Below, in pieces: positions 1 to 8,727 of a stretch of 64,000 nucleotides of DNA. Within the stretch, counting starts at the first letter, position 1, and the number at the start of each line of letters is the position of its first letter. The position numbers and the translations under genes were made by a program. The notes under the pieces were generated by a model. It made no database searches. It worked only from the letters and a program-made list of their open reading frames with translations, and was not told the origin of the DNA. Source of the DNA: Streptacidiphilus pinicola (GTDB taxonomy: Bacteria; Actinomycetota; Actinomycetes; Streptomycetales; Streptomycetaceae); contig NZ_QKYN01000034.1 of assembly GCF_003258295.1 (NCBI RefSeq), positions 29,270-93,269 on the forward strand, written 5' to 3'.

Positions 1-350
1 CCCCGGGCAGCGACGACTCCCGGGCGCAGAGCGAGGTCACGCTCACGACCAGGTACACCGTCAGCGCCCTCGACGTGCGGCTCCGCATCGCGCTGACGCC
101 GGGTCTCGCCGCCACGGGACAGCGGTCCTCCGCGCAGGGCCTGGCCGTCACCGTCACCCGGCAGGGCGGCTTCCTGCTCTACGAGTGGACCCTCGGGCCG
201 GGCACGACCCTCCCGCCGGGCACCTACACCTTCACGGCCCGGTACGACCACGCCCCCGGCCGCCGCGACGCGGGCCGGGACGACTACGCCGCGACGGCGA
301 CCGGCCACGGCCGACCGGTGTCCGTCCAAGGGGACTTCCACGGTCACTGA
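1..350 (+). CDS. C-terminal part of an unknown protein (5' end outside window)
   Basis: The frame that ends at the TGA at 348-350 is open back to the first base, so this is the last ~116 codons of a gene that begins upstream. A GTG at 75 could start a 91-residue protein, but the uninterrupted upstream frame makes a truncated gene more likely. The visible part is rich in Thr, Gly and Val, with alternating hydrophobic residues (for example FLLYEWTLGPG and GTYTFTARYDH), which suggests a beta-sandwich or Ig-like fold. I do not recognise a family. Its stop overlaps by 7 bp the stop of the convergent response regulator gene. Confidence 0.6.
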   Translation, partial: PGSDDSRAQSEVTLTTRYTVSALDVRLRIALTPGLAATGQRSSAQGLAVTVTRQGGFLLYEWTLGPGTTLPPGTYTFTARYDHAPGRRDAGRDDYAATATGHGRPVSVQGDFHGH

Positions 351-1033
351 TGCGGGCGCAGCAGCCCCCGGTGGAAGGCCTCGGTCACCGCTGCCGCCCG
401 GTCGGAGACGCCGAGCTTGGCGTAGACGTTCAGCAGGTGCGACTTGACCGTCGCCTCGGTGATGAAGAGCCGGGCCGCCGCCTCCCGGTTGGTCGCGCCG
501 GAGGAGACCAGCTGCAGGACCTCCAGCTCCCGCTGGCTCAGCGGCCCGGCGTCGGCCGGGGACGACGGCGACGGTGCGGCGGAGGCGGACGCGGGCCTGC
601 GGACACGCTGCATCAGCAGGGCGGCCACGGAGGAGGCCAGGACGGACTCGCCGCGGGCGGTCGCCCGGACCGCGCGCAGGAGTTCGTCGCGCGGCGCGTC
701 CTTGAGCAGGTAGCCGGAGGCGCCGGCCTCGATCGCGGGCAGCACGTGCGCGTCGGTGTCGTACGTCGTCAGCACCAGCACCCGTGCGGCGCCGCCCCGG
801 CGGACCAGCTCACGGATGGCCGTGACGCCGTCGGTGCCCGGCATCTGCAGGTCCATCAGGATCACGTCGGGTGCCAGCGTCTCGGCCAGCCGCAGCGCCT
901 CGGCGCCGTCCGCGGCCTCGCCGACGACCTCGAACCCCGGCTCACGGGCGAAGAGCCCGGCCAGCCCGTCCCGGACCACCGGGTGGTCGTCGGCGACGAC
1001 CAGCCTGATCGCGCGCCCGCCCGCCCCGCTCAT
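344..1033 (-). CDS. NarL/LuxR-family two-component response regulator
   Basis: 229 residues. The N-terminal receiver domain has the acidic pair (VVADDHP) near residues 14-16, the phospho-acceptor Asp61 in VILMDLQMPG, the TTYD switch Thr and the Lys of YLLKDA. A Ser/Ala/Pro linker leads to a C-terminal LuxR-type HTH (LSQRELEVLQL, then TVKSHLLNVYAKLG). It is the output partner of the kinase immediately upstream: its ATG overlaps the kinase TGA in an ATGA junction (1030-1033), which implies translational coupling. Target genes are unknown. The membrane protein gene further upstream is a plausible cotranscribed partner. Confidence 0.93.
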   Translation of the reverse strand: MSGAGGRAIRLVVADDHPVVRDGLAGLFAREPGFEVVGEAADGAEALRLAETLAPDVILMDLQMPGTDGVTAIRELVRRGGAARVLVLTTYDTDAHVLPAIEAGASGYLLKDAPRDELLRAVRATARGESVLASSVAALLMQRVRRPASASAAPSPSSPADAGPLSQRELEVLQLVSSGATNREAAARLFITEATVKSHLLNVYAKLGVSDRAAAVTEAFHRGLLRPHQ

Positions 1034-2292
1034 GCGTCCTCCTCCGTCGAACCGACCGGTACCCGGGCCGAGAGGCCGGTGCCGGAGCCCGGTTCGGACT
1101 CGATCTGCAGGGTGCCCGCCACGGACTCGATGCGCTCCCGCATCCCGACCAGCCCGAACCCGCCGTCCCGACGCGGACCGGCGGCGGCCGCCCGCGCGGG
1201 GTCGAAGCCCGCGCCGTCGTCGACCACGTCCAGCGCCACCTCGGCCTCCAGGTACGACAGGGTCAGCGCGACCCGGGAGGCGCGGGCGTGCTTGGCCACG
1301 TTGGCCAGCGCCTCCTGGGCGGTGCGCAGCAGGGCCAGCTCCGTCTCGGGGGGCAGCGGCCGGGCGGTGCCCGTCGTGGAGAGGCGGACCGGTGTGCCGT
1401 GCAGGGCGGTCCAGCGGTCGGCGACGCCGGCCAGCGCCTCGCCGAGCACCGCCGTGCGCAGCGGCTCGGGGCGCAGCGCGTGCACCGAACGCCGGGCCTC
1501 GGTCAGGCTCTCCTGCGCCAGCCGTCCGGCCGCGTCCACATGCCGGTGCCAGGCGGCGGCGTCGGCGTCCGGACCGTCGGCCGCGTGCTCGGCGGCGCGC
1601 AGTTGGGCGATGATGCCGGTGAAGCCCTGCGCGAGCGTGTCGTGGATCTCCCGCGCCATCCGGCGCCGTTCGTCCTGCACCCCCGCCTCCCGGGCCCGGG
1701 CCAGCAGTTGCTCGTGCAGGGCGGCGTTCTCCGCGAGGCTCACCTCCAGCCGCCGGTTGGCCTCCTGGATCTCGGCCAGGGCCAGCTCCCGTTCCTGCTG
1801 GTAGCGGGCGCTGCGCCGGGCGTAGAAGGCGAACCCGCACATCGGCAGGATGTTCACGAGCAGGATGGCCGCGTACTCCGTGGCGCCCACCGCGGTGCTC
1901 CTGTCCACCCCGTAGGACTGGGCGGTTCCGGCGACCGCGGCGACCACGCCCACCGCGACGGGCTCCCAGGGCCACGGGATCAGCCGGAAGGCGAAGACGT
2001 AGCAGGCTGGGGTGAAGAAGCCGAACCACGAGTCGCGGACCACCAGGACGGCGGTGATCGCCATCAGGACGACGAAGAAGACCGCCATCGTCCGGGGCCG
2101 GTCCCGCCACTCGGGGTGGAGCGTGAAGACCACCAGGATCCACGCCGCCGTCAGTGCGCACAGCGCCAGGTCGACGGCGAGGGAGACGCCGGCGAAACCC
2201 TTGTTGGAGGCCGTCACCAGGGCCAGGAAACCAAGGAGGGGGTAGGGCAGGACGGTCGCCCACACGGGCCACCGCCGCGTGGGATCGTCCAC
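1030..2292 (-). CDS. Sensor histidine kinase, HisKA_3 (NarL-type) family
   Basis: 420 residues from the GTG at 2292, which has a strong AAGGAGG ribosome binding site directly upstream. A longer frame to 2382 exists, but its extra residues look non-coding. The first ~150 residues contain about five to six hydrophobic segments (membrane sensor). A short coiled-coil linker follows, then the HisKA_3 dimerisation helix with the phospho-acceptor His (MAREIHDTLAQGFTG) and a HATPase_c domain with N box (EALANVAKHARAS) and DDGAGFD. It phosphorylates the overlapping downstream response regulator. The signal cannot be inferred from the sequence. Confidence 0.92.
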   Translation of the reverse strand: MDDPTRRWPVWATVLPYPLLGFLALVTASNKGFAGVSLAVDLALCALTAAWILVVFTLHPEWRDRPRTMAVFFVVLMAITAVLVVRDSWFGFFTPACYVFAFRLIPWPWEPVAVGVVAAVAGTAQSYGVDRSTAVGATEYAAILLVNILPMCGFAFYARRSARYQQERELALAEIQEANRRLEVSLAENAALHEQLLARAREAGVQDERRRMAREIHDTLAQGFTGIIAQLRAAEHAADGPDADAAAWHRHVDAAGRLAQESLTEARRSVHALRPEPLRTAVLGEALAGVADRWTALHGTPVRLSTTGTARPLPPETELALLRTAQEALANVAKHARASRVALTLSYLEAEVALDVVDDGAGFDPARAAAAGPRRDGGFGLVGMRERIESVAGTLQIESEPGSGTGLSARVPVGSTEEDA

Positions 2293-2388
2293 GCCCTCCT
2301 CCTTCCCGTCTCGTGGTCGCCACCCTATCGGCGCGACGTGCACCTGACCCGGCATCACCCGCTCACCGTCGTCCGCCGTCATCCGCCG

Positions 2389-2802
2389 TCATCCGGCGGC
2401 GAAGACGCCGCGCAGGTGCCGGCCGTTCGCGATGGCCACGACGCCCAGCAACAGCACGCCGCACAGGGCCTGTTCGACCCGCATCCAGACGGGCAGGAAA
2501 CCGGGCAGGGAGGCGATGACCGCGATGGCGACGAGCATCAGCGCCGAGGTGATCCGCAGCCGGCGGAAGGCCCCGCGGTGGCCGCGCGCGCTGCGCACCA
2601 CGAAGGAGAGCATCAGCAGCGAGGCCAGCGCGACAATCCCGCCGCGGATCCAGACGGTCGAGGTGACCAGAGCGGTGTGCCCGCGCAGCAGGTAGGCGAC
2701 GCCGAGCGTCGCCACGCTGAGCCCGGCGTAGGCGGTGACGAGAGTCCGCAGGCTGCGGAACGCGGCCTGGCTGCGCGGGTGGGTGATGGCTTGGGTGGTC
2801 AT
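2389..2802 (-). CDS. Small four-helix membrane protein
   Basis: 137 residues from the ATG at 2802, preceded by AAAGGA. Four hydrophobic segments are visible (about residues 20-40, 48-70, 85-108 and 112-128), with short basic loops (RSARGHRGAFRRLR). No catalytic motif or named family is recognised. It lies upstream of the kinase and regulator on the same strand with a 96-bp gap, so it may be part of the same transcription unit. It could serve as an accessory sensor or as a target of the two-component system; this is inference from position only. Confidence 0.75.
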   Translation of the reverse strand: MTTQAITHPRSQAAFRSLRTLVTAYAGLSVATLGVAYLLRGHTALVTSTVWIRGGIVALASLLMLSFVVRSARGHRGAFRRLRITSALMLVAIAVIASLPGFLPVWMRVEQALCGVLLLGVVAIANGRHLRGVFAAG

Positions 2803-3063
2803 GGGACCAGTCCTTTCAGGGGGCTGCTCGGGCTTCTTTCGGCTCCCTTCCAGAGTCGTGAGAACGGCCCTCGCCCACATCGACCGATCCACCGGGTGCA
2901 CGGCTGAATCCGCCGCCCCACCGAACGGCTGATCCGTCTCCACCGATCGGCTGAGTGGACCGCCTCCGAAAGAACTTCCGCGCGCCGGGCAACCTTTCCG
3001 CCGCGCCGGACCACCAAGAGTCGTCCCTGCCCGTCGAGCAGTACCCACCAGAGGATTGACCCG
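2803..3063. promoter_or_regulatory. Divergent intergenic region, membrane protein / pectinase
   Basis: This 260-bp region separates two divergently transcribed genes and must carry both promoters. AGAGGA at about 3051-3056 is a ribosome binding site for the GTG at 3064. I see no clear operator palindrome. Small open frames on both strands here lack codon bias and are not called. Confidence 0.35.
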
Positions 3064-5550
3064 GTGTCACAGACCGCACGACCGTCCGCCCACCGCCGCT
3101 CCCGGCCGGCCCGCCGCCTGCTCGGGGCCGCGGCGGCCCTGACCGTAGCGGCGTCCGGAATCGCCGCGATACCGCTGTTCGCCGACGCGAGCACCGCGTC
3201 CCCCGCCGCGCACGCGCCCCGCACGCTGACCGTCGCCGCCGACGGCGGCGCACAGTACCGGACCGTGCAGGCGGCCGTGGACGCCGCCGCGGCCGGGGAC
3301 ACGATCAGCATCGCCAAGGGCGGCTACCACGAGACGGTGACCGTCCCGGCGAGCAAGACCGGGCTCACCCTGGTGGGCGCGACCGGCCGCGCCGCCGACG
3401 TGGTGATCAGCTACGGCAACGCCTCCGGCACCCCCGAGCCCGGCGGCTCGACCCACGGCACCCTCGGCAGCGCGACCGCCACCTTCGCCGCGCCCGGAAT
3501 GACCGTGAAGAACCTCACCATCGTCAACTCCTTCTCCAGGGCCGCGAATCCGGGAATCAAGAACACGCAGGCCGTCGCGCTCGCCGCCGAGGGCGACCGG
3601 CAGGTGTACGAGGGCGACCGCATCCTGGGCCACCAGGACACGCTGCTGGCCTGGTCGCCGAACCCCACCGCGCAGACGCGGCAGTACTTCCGCGACGACG
3701 ACATCAGCGGCGACGTCGACTTCCTCTTCGGCAACGCGACCGCGGTCTTCGACCACGACACGCTCGACGCGCGGGACGACGGCGCGGCGGCGGGCGGCGT
3801 CAATGGCGTGCTGACGGCGGCGAACACCGAGGCGTCGAAGAAGTACGGCTTCCTGATCACCGACAGCACGGTGGTCAGCAGCGCCAAGGCCGGGACATAC
3901 TGGCTGGGCCGGCCGTGGCATCCGACGGCCACGGCCGTGGCCCAGGTGGTGGTCCGGAACACCGTGCTGCCGGCGGCCGTGAAGGGTGCCGCGCCGTGGA
4001 CGGACATGAGCGGCTTCTCGTGGCGCTCGGCACGCTTCGACTCCTACGCGAACACCGGCCCGGGCGCTGCCGTGACCGCTGACAGTCCGCAGTTGACCGC
4101 CGGTCAGGCCGCGCAGTACACCACCGGGGCCTACCTCGCGGGAACCGACGGCTGGAACCCCGCCGCGACCGCCCCGAGCACCGCGCCGGCCGGGACCCTC
4201 GCCACCGGCGACGCCCGGCAGGTGAGCGAGCCGAGGGTGCCGACGACCGTCTGCGCGACCGTCACCGCCACCCTCGCGATGCCGAACCGCGTCGCGTCGG
4301 GGAGCGCCGAGGCGACCCCGCCGGACACCGGCCGGATCCAGCGGGCGCTCGACTCGTGCGCGCAGACCGGGTCCGGCACCGTCGCGGTGAAGCTGGCGGC
4401 CGCCTCCTCCCGGACGGCGTTCCTGAGCGGCCCGCTGACCGTCCACCGCGGCGAGGTGCTGCTGCTGGACCCGACCGTCACCCTCTTCGGCTCCCGCAAC
4501 CCGGCGAACTACCAGGTCAGCGGCAAGCCGGCCTGCGGCACGCTCGCCTCCTCGTCGGGTGGCTGCGCGCCGCTGGTCACCGTCGCGGGCGCGAACGCGG
4601 GCATCGAGGCCGTGCGCGCGGCGAGCGGCACCCAGGGCCGGATCGACGGCCGCGGCGACGAGACGATCCTGGGCAAGGGCACGAGCTGGTGGGGTCTGGC
4701 CACCGCCGCGCAGAAGGCGGGTGAGAACCAGAACAACCCGCGCCTGATCCAGGCCAACAACTCCGACAACTTCACCCTCTACGACGTGGACCTGGTCGAC
4801 TCGCCCAACTTCCACGTGGTCTACAACGGCGGCGACGGCTTCACCGCCTGGGGTGTCCGGATCAAGACCCCGGCCACCGCCCGCAACACCGACGGCATCG
4901 ACCCGGCCGGCGCCACGAACGTGACCGTCGCCGACAGCTGGATCATGGACGGGGACGACGGCGTCGCCATCAAGGGCGGCAGCGCCGCGAGCCGGAACAT
5001 CACCATCGAGAACGACCACTTCTACGGCACGCACGGCATCTCGATCGGCAGCGAGACCAACAGTGGCGTCAGCAACGTCCTGGTCCGCGACAACACGGTC
5101 ACCGGCACCGACGCCTACGGCAACGTCAGCGGCAGCAGCAGCGGCATCCGGATCAAGTCCTCGCCCGCCAACGGCGGCAAGGTGAGCGACGTCAGCTACC
5201 TCGACACCTGTGTCACCGCCGTGCGCGCCCCGATGGTCTTCGACACGCACTACTCGGGCGGCTCCGGCTCCTTCGTCCCCTGGTTCACCGGCATCACCGT
5301 CGAGGGCTTCCGCGCGACCGCCTCGACCTCCGGCGCGAAGTCGACCTTCGTCGGGTTGGACGCGAGTCACCCGCTCGGTCTCGCGCTGCTCGACGTCGCC
5401 TCGGACGCCACCGCGAACACCGCCGCCTACGCGGCGATCACGGCCCGCGACGACAACCTCGAGCCGTCCGGCACCGGCGTGACCGTCACGGGCGTCAGCG
5501 GGAGCGGCTCCGTGCCCTCCTGCTCGTTCCCCGCCTTCCCCGCCCTGTGA
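3064..5550 (+). CDS. Secreted bifunctional pectin methylesterase / GH28 polygalacturonase
   Basis: 828 residues with a GTG start. A twin-arginine-like or Sec signal (several RR pairs, then LLGAAAALTVAASGIAAIPL) precedes the mature protein. Residues ~55-360 form a carbohydrate esterase 8 domain: GYHE, GHQDTL (~190), DVDFLFGNA with the catalytic Asp (~219) and LGRPWHP (~281). Residues ~395-828 form a right-handed beta-helix GH28 domain with NTDGID (~608), DGDDGVAIKG (~630), THGISIGS (~655) and GIRIKSS (~694), the four hallmarks of polygalacturonases. One enzyme would thus de-esterify pectin and then hydrolyse the polygalacturonate. It appears monocistronic. Having both steps in one polypeptide is less usual than separate genes. 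The assignment rests on complete catalytic motifs in both halves. Confidence 0.92.
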   Translation: MSQTARPSAHRRSRPARRLLGAAAALTVAASGIAAIPLFADASTASPAAHAPRTLTVAADGGAQYRTVQAAVDAAAAGDTISIAKGGYHETVTVPASKTGLTLVGATGRAADVVISYGNASGTPEPGGSTHGTLGSATATFAAPGMTVKNLTIVNSFSRAANPGIKNTQAVALAAEGDRQVYEGDRILGHQDTLLAWSPNPTAQTRQYFRDDDISGDVDFLFGNATAVFDHDTLDARDDGAAAGGVNGVLTAANTEASKKYGFLITDSTVVSSAKAGTYWLGRPWHPTATAVAQVVVRNTVLPAAVKGAAPWTDMSGFSWRSARFDSYANTGPGAAVTADSPQLTAGQAAQYTTGAYLAGTDGWNPAATAPSTAPAGTLATGDARQVSEPRVPTTVCATVTATLAMPNRVASGSAEATPPDTGRIQRALDSCAQTGSGTVAVKLAAASSRTAFLSGPLTVHRGEVLLLDPTVTLFGSRNPANYQVSGKPACGTLASSSGGCAPLVTVAGANAGIEAVRAASGTQGRIDGRGDETILGKGTSWWGLATAAQKAGENQNNPRLIQANNSDNFTLYDVDLVDSPNFHVVYNGGDGFTAWGVRIKTPATARNTDGIDPAGATNVTVADSWIMDGDDGVAIKGGSAASRNITIENDHFYGTHGISIGSETNSGVSNVLVRDNTVTGTDAYGNVSGSSSGIRIKSSPANGGKVSDVSYLDTCVTAVRAPMVFDTHYSGGSGSFVPWFTGITVEGFRATASTSGAKSTFVGLDASHPLGLALLDVASDATANTAAYAAITARDDNLEPSGTGVTVTGVSGSGSVPSCSFPAFPAL

Positions 5551-5553
5551 CCG

Positions 5554-6384
5554 CTACTCGGGCTGGGTGACGAAGTCGATCAGCTCCTCGACCCGGCCCA
5601 GCAGGGCCGGGTCGAGGTCCCGGTACGAGCGCACCGAGCCGAGGATGCGCTTCCACGCCGCCGGGGTGTCCAGCGGCCACCCCAGCCGGGCGCAGACGCC
5701 CGTCTTCCAGTCCTCCCCGCGCGGCACCTCCGGCCACGCGGCGATGCCCACGGAGGCGGGCTTCACCGCCGCCCAGACGTCGATGTACGGGTGCCCGACC
5801 ACCAGCACGTGATCGCCCGTCACCTGCGCGGCGATCCGCGCCTCCTTGGTGCCCGGCAGCAGGTGGTCCACCAGCACGCCGAGCCGCCGCCCCGGCTCCG
5901 GGGCGAACTCCGCGACGATCGCGGGCAGGTCGTCGACGCCCTCCAGGTACTCCACGACCACCCCCTCGATCCGCAGGTCGTCGCCCCAGACCCGCTCGAC
6001 CAGCTCGGCGTCGTGCCGGCCCTCGACGTAGATCCGGCTCGGCAGCGCGACCCGGGCCTTCACGCCCTGCACCGCGTTCGACCCGGACGCCGTCCGTCCC
6101 GGCCCCTGCCGGGCGACGCCCGCGGCCGGTTGCGGGCGGACCAGGGTCACCGGCTTGCCGTCCACCAGGAACCCGCGCGGCGTCAGCGGGAAGACCCGCA
6201 GCTTGCCGTGCCGGTCCTCCAGGGTGACGGTGAAGCCCTCCGCGGTCTTCTCGCAGCGCACGACCGCGCCGCAGAAGCCCGTCGTGGCCTCCTCCACCAC
6301 CAGGTCCCGCTCGGCGGGCAGCTCCGGCACGGTGGAGGGGCGCTTCCAGGGCGGCGTCAGGTCCACGGCGTCGTATCGGCTCAC
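5554..6384 (-). CDS. DUF3097 family protein
   Basis: 276 residues from the GTG at 6384 (GTGAGCCGATAC). It is conserved in actinobacteria with no established function. Visible features are a basic, Gly-rich central region (PSRIYVEGRHDAELVERVWGDDLR) and a stretch reading as an alternating beta/alpha fold (LGVLVDHLLPGTKE, VLVVGHPYIDVWAAVKP). The YVEGRHDAELVE segment resembles the start of Toprim domains, so a nucleic-acid role is possible; this is inference. It is convergent with the pectinase gene (3-bp gap) and divergent from the sigma factor gene 72 bp away. Confidence 0.85.
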   Translation of the reverse strand: MSRYDAVDLTPPWKRPSTVPELPAERDLVVEEATTGFCGAVVRCEKTAEGFTVTLEDRHGKLRVFPLTPRGFLVDGKPVTLVRPQPAAGVARQGPGRTASGSNAVQGVKARVALPSRIYVEGRHDAELVERVWGDDLRIEGVVVEYLEGVDDLPAIVAEFAPEPGRRLGVLVDHLLPGTKEARIAAQVTGDHVLVVGHPYIDVWAAVKPASVGIAAWPEVPRGEDWKTGVCARLGWPLDTPAAWKRILGSVRSYRDLDPALLGRVEELIDFVTQPE

Positions 6385-6456
6385 CCGTCGATCATCGCAG
6401 AGGGGAGCGCGGGCGTGGGAACGCCCGCGCGTGTGCTGATTCGCCATCATGGACGG

Positions 6457-7422
6457 GTGGCCGCACCGTATGCCGAAACGACGCTCGAACCGCTCCGGGG
6501 CCCGCTCACGGGCTACTGCTACCGGATGCTCGGCGCCTCCGCCGAGGTCGACGACGCCGTCCAGGAGACGCTGCTGCGCGCCCACCGGAACCTGCACCGC
6601 CACGACGCGACCCGGGCCAGCCTCTCCACCTGGGTGCACGGCATCGCCACCAACGTCTGCCTCGACCTGCTGCGCGGCGCCCGCCGCCGGGCCCTGCCGT
6701 GGGACCTCGGCCCGGCGTCCACCACCGGCGAGCTCGGCGCACCGCTGCCGCCCGCGCAGTGGATCGAACCGCTGGCCGACTCACGCCTGCCGCAGGTGGC
6801 CGACCCGGCCGAGCTGGCGGTGCGCCGCGAGTCGGTCCGCCTCGCCTTCGTCACCGCGCTGCAGTGGCTGCCGCCGCGGCAGCGGGCAGCGCTGGTGCTG
6901 CGCGACGTCCTCGCCTTCTCGGCGGCCGAGACCGCGCAGATCCTCGACTGCTCCCCGGCCGCCGCCAACAGCGCGCTCCAGCGCGCCCGCGCCACCCTGG
7001 CGGAGCACCGCCCCGCGCCCGCCGACGCCGCCGACCCCGAGGGCCCGGAGACGCAGGCGCTGCTGCGCGCCTACGTGGACGCCTTCGAGTCCCACGACGT
7101 GGACCGGCTGATCGCGCTGCTCGCCGACGACGTGCGCTCCGGCATGCCGCCGTTCCTGTGGTGGCTGCACGGCCCGGCGCGCATCGGCGCGGCCATGGAG
7201 GCGGGTGCGGAGTACTGCGCCGAGGACCGCATGCTGCTCGGCGCGAGCGCGAACGGCAGCCCCACCATCGGCCAGTACCGGCCGGACCCGGACGGGGTGC
7301 TGCGGCCCTTCGCGCTGCTGGTGCTGGAGCTGCGCGACGGCCGGGTGGGCGAGATCGTCACCTACCTCGGCTGGGGCGACCGCTTCGCGGAGTTCGGCCT
7401 GCCGCCGAAGGTCTCCCGATGA
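6457..7422 (+). CDS. ECF RNA polymerase sigma factor with C-terminal SnoaL-like domain (SigG/SigJ type)
   Basis: 321 residues from the GTG at 6457. A second in-frame GTG at 6433 is possible, and no strong ribosome binding site favours either. Sigma region 2 (about 8-75) includes GYCYRMLGASAEVDDAVQETLLRAHR and WVHGIATNVCLDLLR. Region 4 (about 130-185) includes LPPRQRAALVLRDVL and an HTH (SAAETAQILDCSPAAANSALQRAR). Residues ~200-320 form a SnoaL/NTF2-like domain typical of ECF41-like and SigG-type sigma factors, where it tunes activity. No anti-sigma gene is adjacent. The next gene, of the mycothiol-dependent isomerase fold, follows after 68 bp. Confidence 0.9.
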   Translation: MAAPYAETTLEPLRGPLTGYCYRMLGASAEVDDAVQETLLRAHRNLHRHDATRASLSTWVHGIATNVCLDLLRGARRRALPWDLGPASTTGELGAPLPPAQWIEPLADSRLPQVADPAELAVRRESVRLAFVTALQWLPPRQRAALVLRDVLAFSAAETAQILDCSPAAANSALQRARATLAEHRPAPADAADPEGPETQALLRAYVDAFESHDVDRLIALLADDVRSGMPPFLWWLHGPARIGAAMEAGAEYCAEDRMLLGASANGSPTIGQYRPDPDGVLRPFALLVLELRDGRVGEIVTYLGWGDRFAEFGLPPKVSR

Positions 7423-7490
7423 CCGATGAGTTTCCGGGCTCCGCGTCGTACCAGGAGTGACACCACTCCGACGGACGCGAAGGCACGACC

Positions 7491-8132
7491 ATGGACACCC
7501 AGCTGCAGACCGAGACCTACGCCGAACGCGAGCGGCTCGCCTCGCTCCTCGCCGACCTGACCCCCGAGCAGTGGGACACGCCCTCGCTCTGCACGGGATG
7601 GCGGGTGCGCGAGGTGGTCGCCCACATCACGTTCCCGTTCCGGACCAAGCCGCTGCGCTTCTTCACGGGGCTGGCGGCCGCGCGCTTCTCCATCAACCGC
7701 TTCTCGGACACCGCCGCCCGGCGCGACGCCTCCCGCATGTCCGCGGACGAGCTGCTGCGCTCGCTGCGCGACAACGTCCGCCACCCCTGGCAGCCCCCGG
7801 GCGGCGGTCAGGCCGGGGCCCTCAGCCACGACGTGATCCACGGCCTGGACCTGACCGAACCCCTCGGCCTCCCGCCGGCCCCGCCGGAGCGCATCGCCAC
7901 CGTCCTCGCCAACGCGAGCGGGAGCGCCCGCGCCCTCGCCTTCTTCGGCGTCGACCTCGGCGGCGTCACCCTCCGCGCTCAGGACGCCGACATCGCCTTC
8001 GGCACGGGGGACACCGTCCTCGACCTCCCGGCCAAGGACCTGCTCCTGACCATCACCGGCCGCCGCCCATTGCCCGCCGCGGCGAAGGCGACTACAGCCC
8101 CGGGGCGCCCCACACCGGGAACCAGCGGCTGA
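7491..8132 (+). CDS. Maleylpyruvate isomerase-fold (MDMPI/DinB) mycothiol-dependent family protein
   Basis: 213 residues. The N-terminal four-helix DinB/MDMPI bundle shows LTPEQWDTPSLCTGWRVREVVAHI, with the first metal-ligand His in VVAHI, and a later HDVIHGLDLTEPLG that supplies further ligands. Members are metal-dependent enzymes that use mycothiol in actinobacteria, but most, including this one, have no known substrate. It sits just downstream of the sigma factor and could be its target, which is inference. Its 3' end overlaps the convergent pspAB gene by 41 bp, and the last ~15 residues are low-complexity. Confidence 0.83.
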   Translation: MDTQLQTETYAERERLASLLADLTPEQWDTPSLCTGWRVREVVAHITFPFRTKPLRFFTGLAAARFSINRFSDTAARRDASRMSADELLRSLRDNVRHPWQPPGGGQAGALSHDVIHGLDLTEPLGLPPAPPERIATVLANASGSARALAFFGVDLGGVTLRAQDADIAFGTGDTVLDLPAKDLLLTITGRRPLPAAAKATTAPGRPTPGTSG

Positions 8133-8673
8133 GCTCCTGCTCGATGCGGAGGTCGTTGGCCAGCATGGCCTTGATCTGCAGCTCCAGCGGGTTGTCCCGC
8201 TTCTCGCCCGGCAGTGGGGCGAAGGGGTAGAAGCTGCCGCGCTTGTAGAGGTAGACCAGGGCCAGCTTGCGGTGCTGCGCGTCGGTGAAGTTGACCAGCG
8301 TGCACAGCAGCTGCGGGCCGAAGCCCTGGGACTCCAGGCCGGAGTTGACCGCGTGGACGTCGTTGACGAGCGAGACGATGTCGTCCGGCGACTGCCGCGC
8401 GGTGATCCAGCTGTAGCCGTAGGAGTCCCGCTGGGTCACCTCGATCGCTTGGCCGCCGCGGCCGGTGTCCGCGTCGAGCAGCGCCTGGATGTCCTGCTGG
8501 ACCTGGGCGAACGCGCCGCCCTCGGCCGCGGCGAAGCAGACGGAGCCGACGCCGGTCGGCTTGAAGCCCGCGGCGGCCTCCAGGGTGATCGCGGCCGAGG
8601 GGAGGCCGAAGAGCTGGTCGAGGTCGGGCTTGACCGGCTTGGTCCGGCCCAGCAGGGCGTCCAGGAAACCCAT
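8092..8673 (-). CDS. pspAB: PspA-associated protein PspAB
   Basis: 193 residues beginning MGFLDALLGRTKPVKPDLDQLFGLP, the usual start of the actinobacterial PspAB family. The body contains the conserved ITARQSPDDIVSLVNDVHAVNSGLE and a C-terminal DLRIEQELSRWFPVWGAPGL. PspAB proteins are associated with the phage-shock/membrane-stress protein PspA, and their biochemical role is unclear. Here the gene lies 54 bp downstream of htpX on the same strand, which is consistent with a membrane quality-control unit. pspA itself is not in the window. Confidence 0.88.
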   Translation of the reverse strand: MGFLDALLGRTKPVKPDLDQLFGLPSAAITLEAAAGFKPTGVGSVCFAAAEGGAFAQVQQDIQALLDADTGRGGQAIEVTQRDSYGYSWITARQSPDDIVSLVNDVHAVNSGLESQGFGPQLLCTLVNFTDAQHRKLALVYLYKRGSFYPFAPLPGEKRDNPLELQIKAMLANDLRIEQELSRWFPVWGAPGL

Positions 8674-8727
8674 CGCTACGTGTGTCCTCTCAGCTCTTCG
8701 CTATGTGCTGCAGTTCTAGCGCAATGC

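Noticed and set aside
3067..5370. 767-codon open frame on the minus strand opposite the pectinase gene
   Set aside because: It is an antisense shadow of a high-GC gene with repetitive Gly/Ala/Arg/Val content. The plus-strand frame carries all catalytic motifs.
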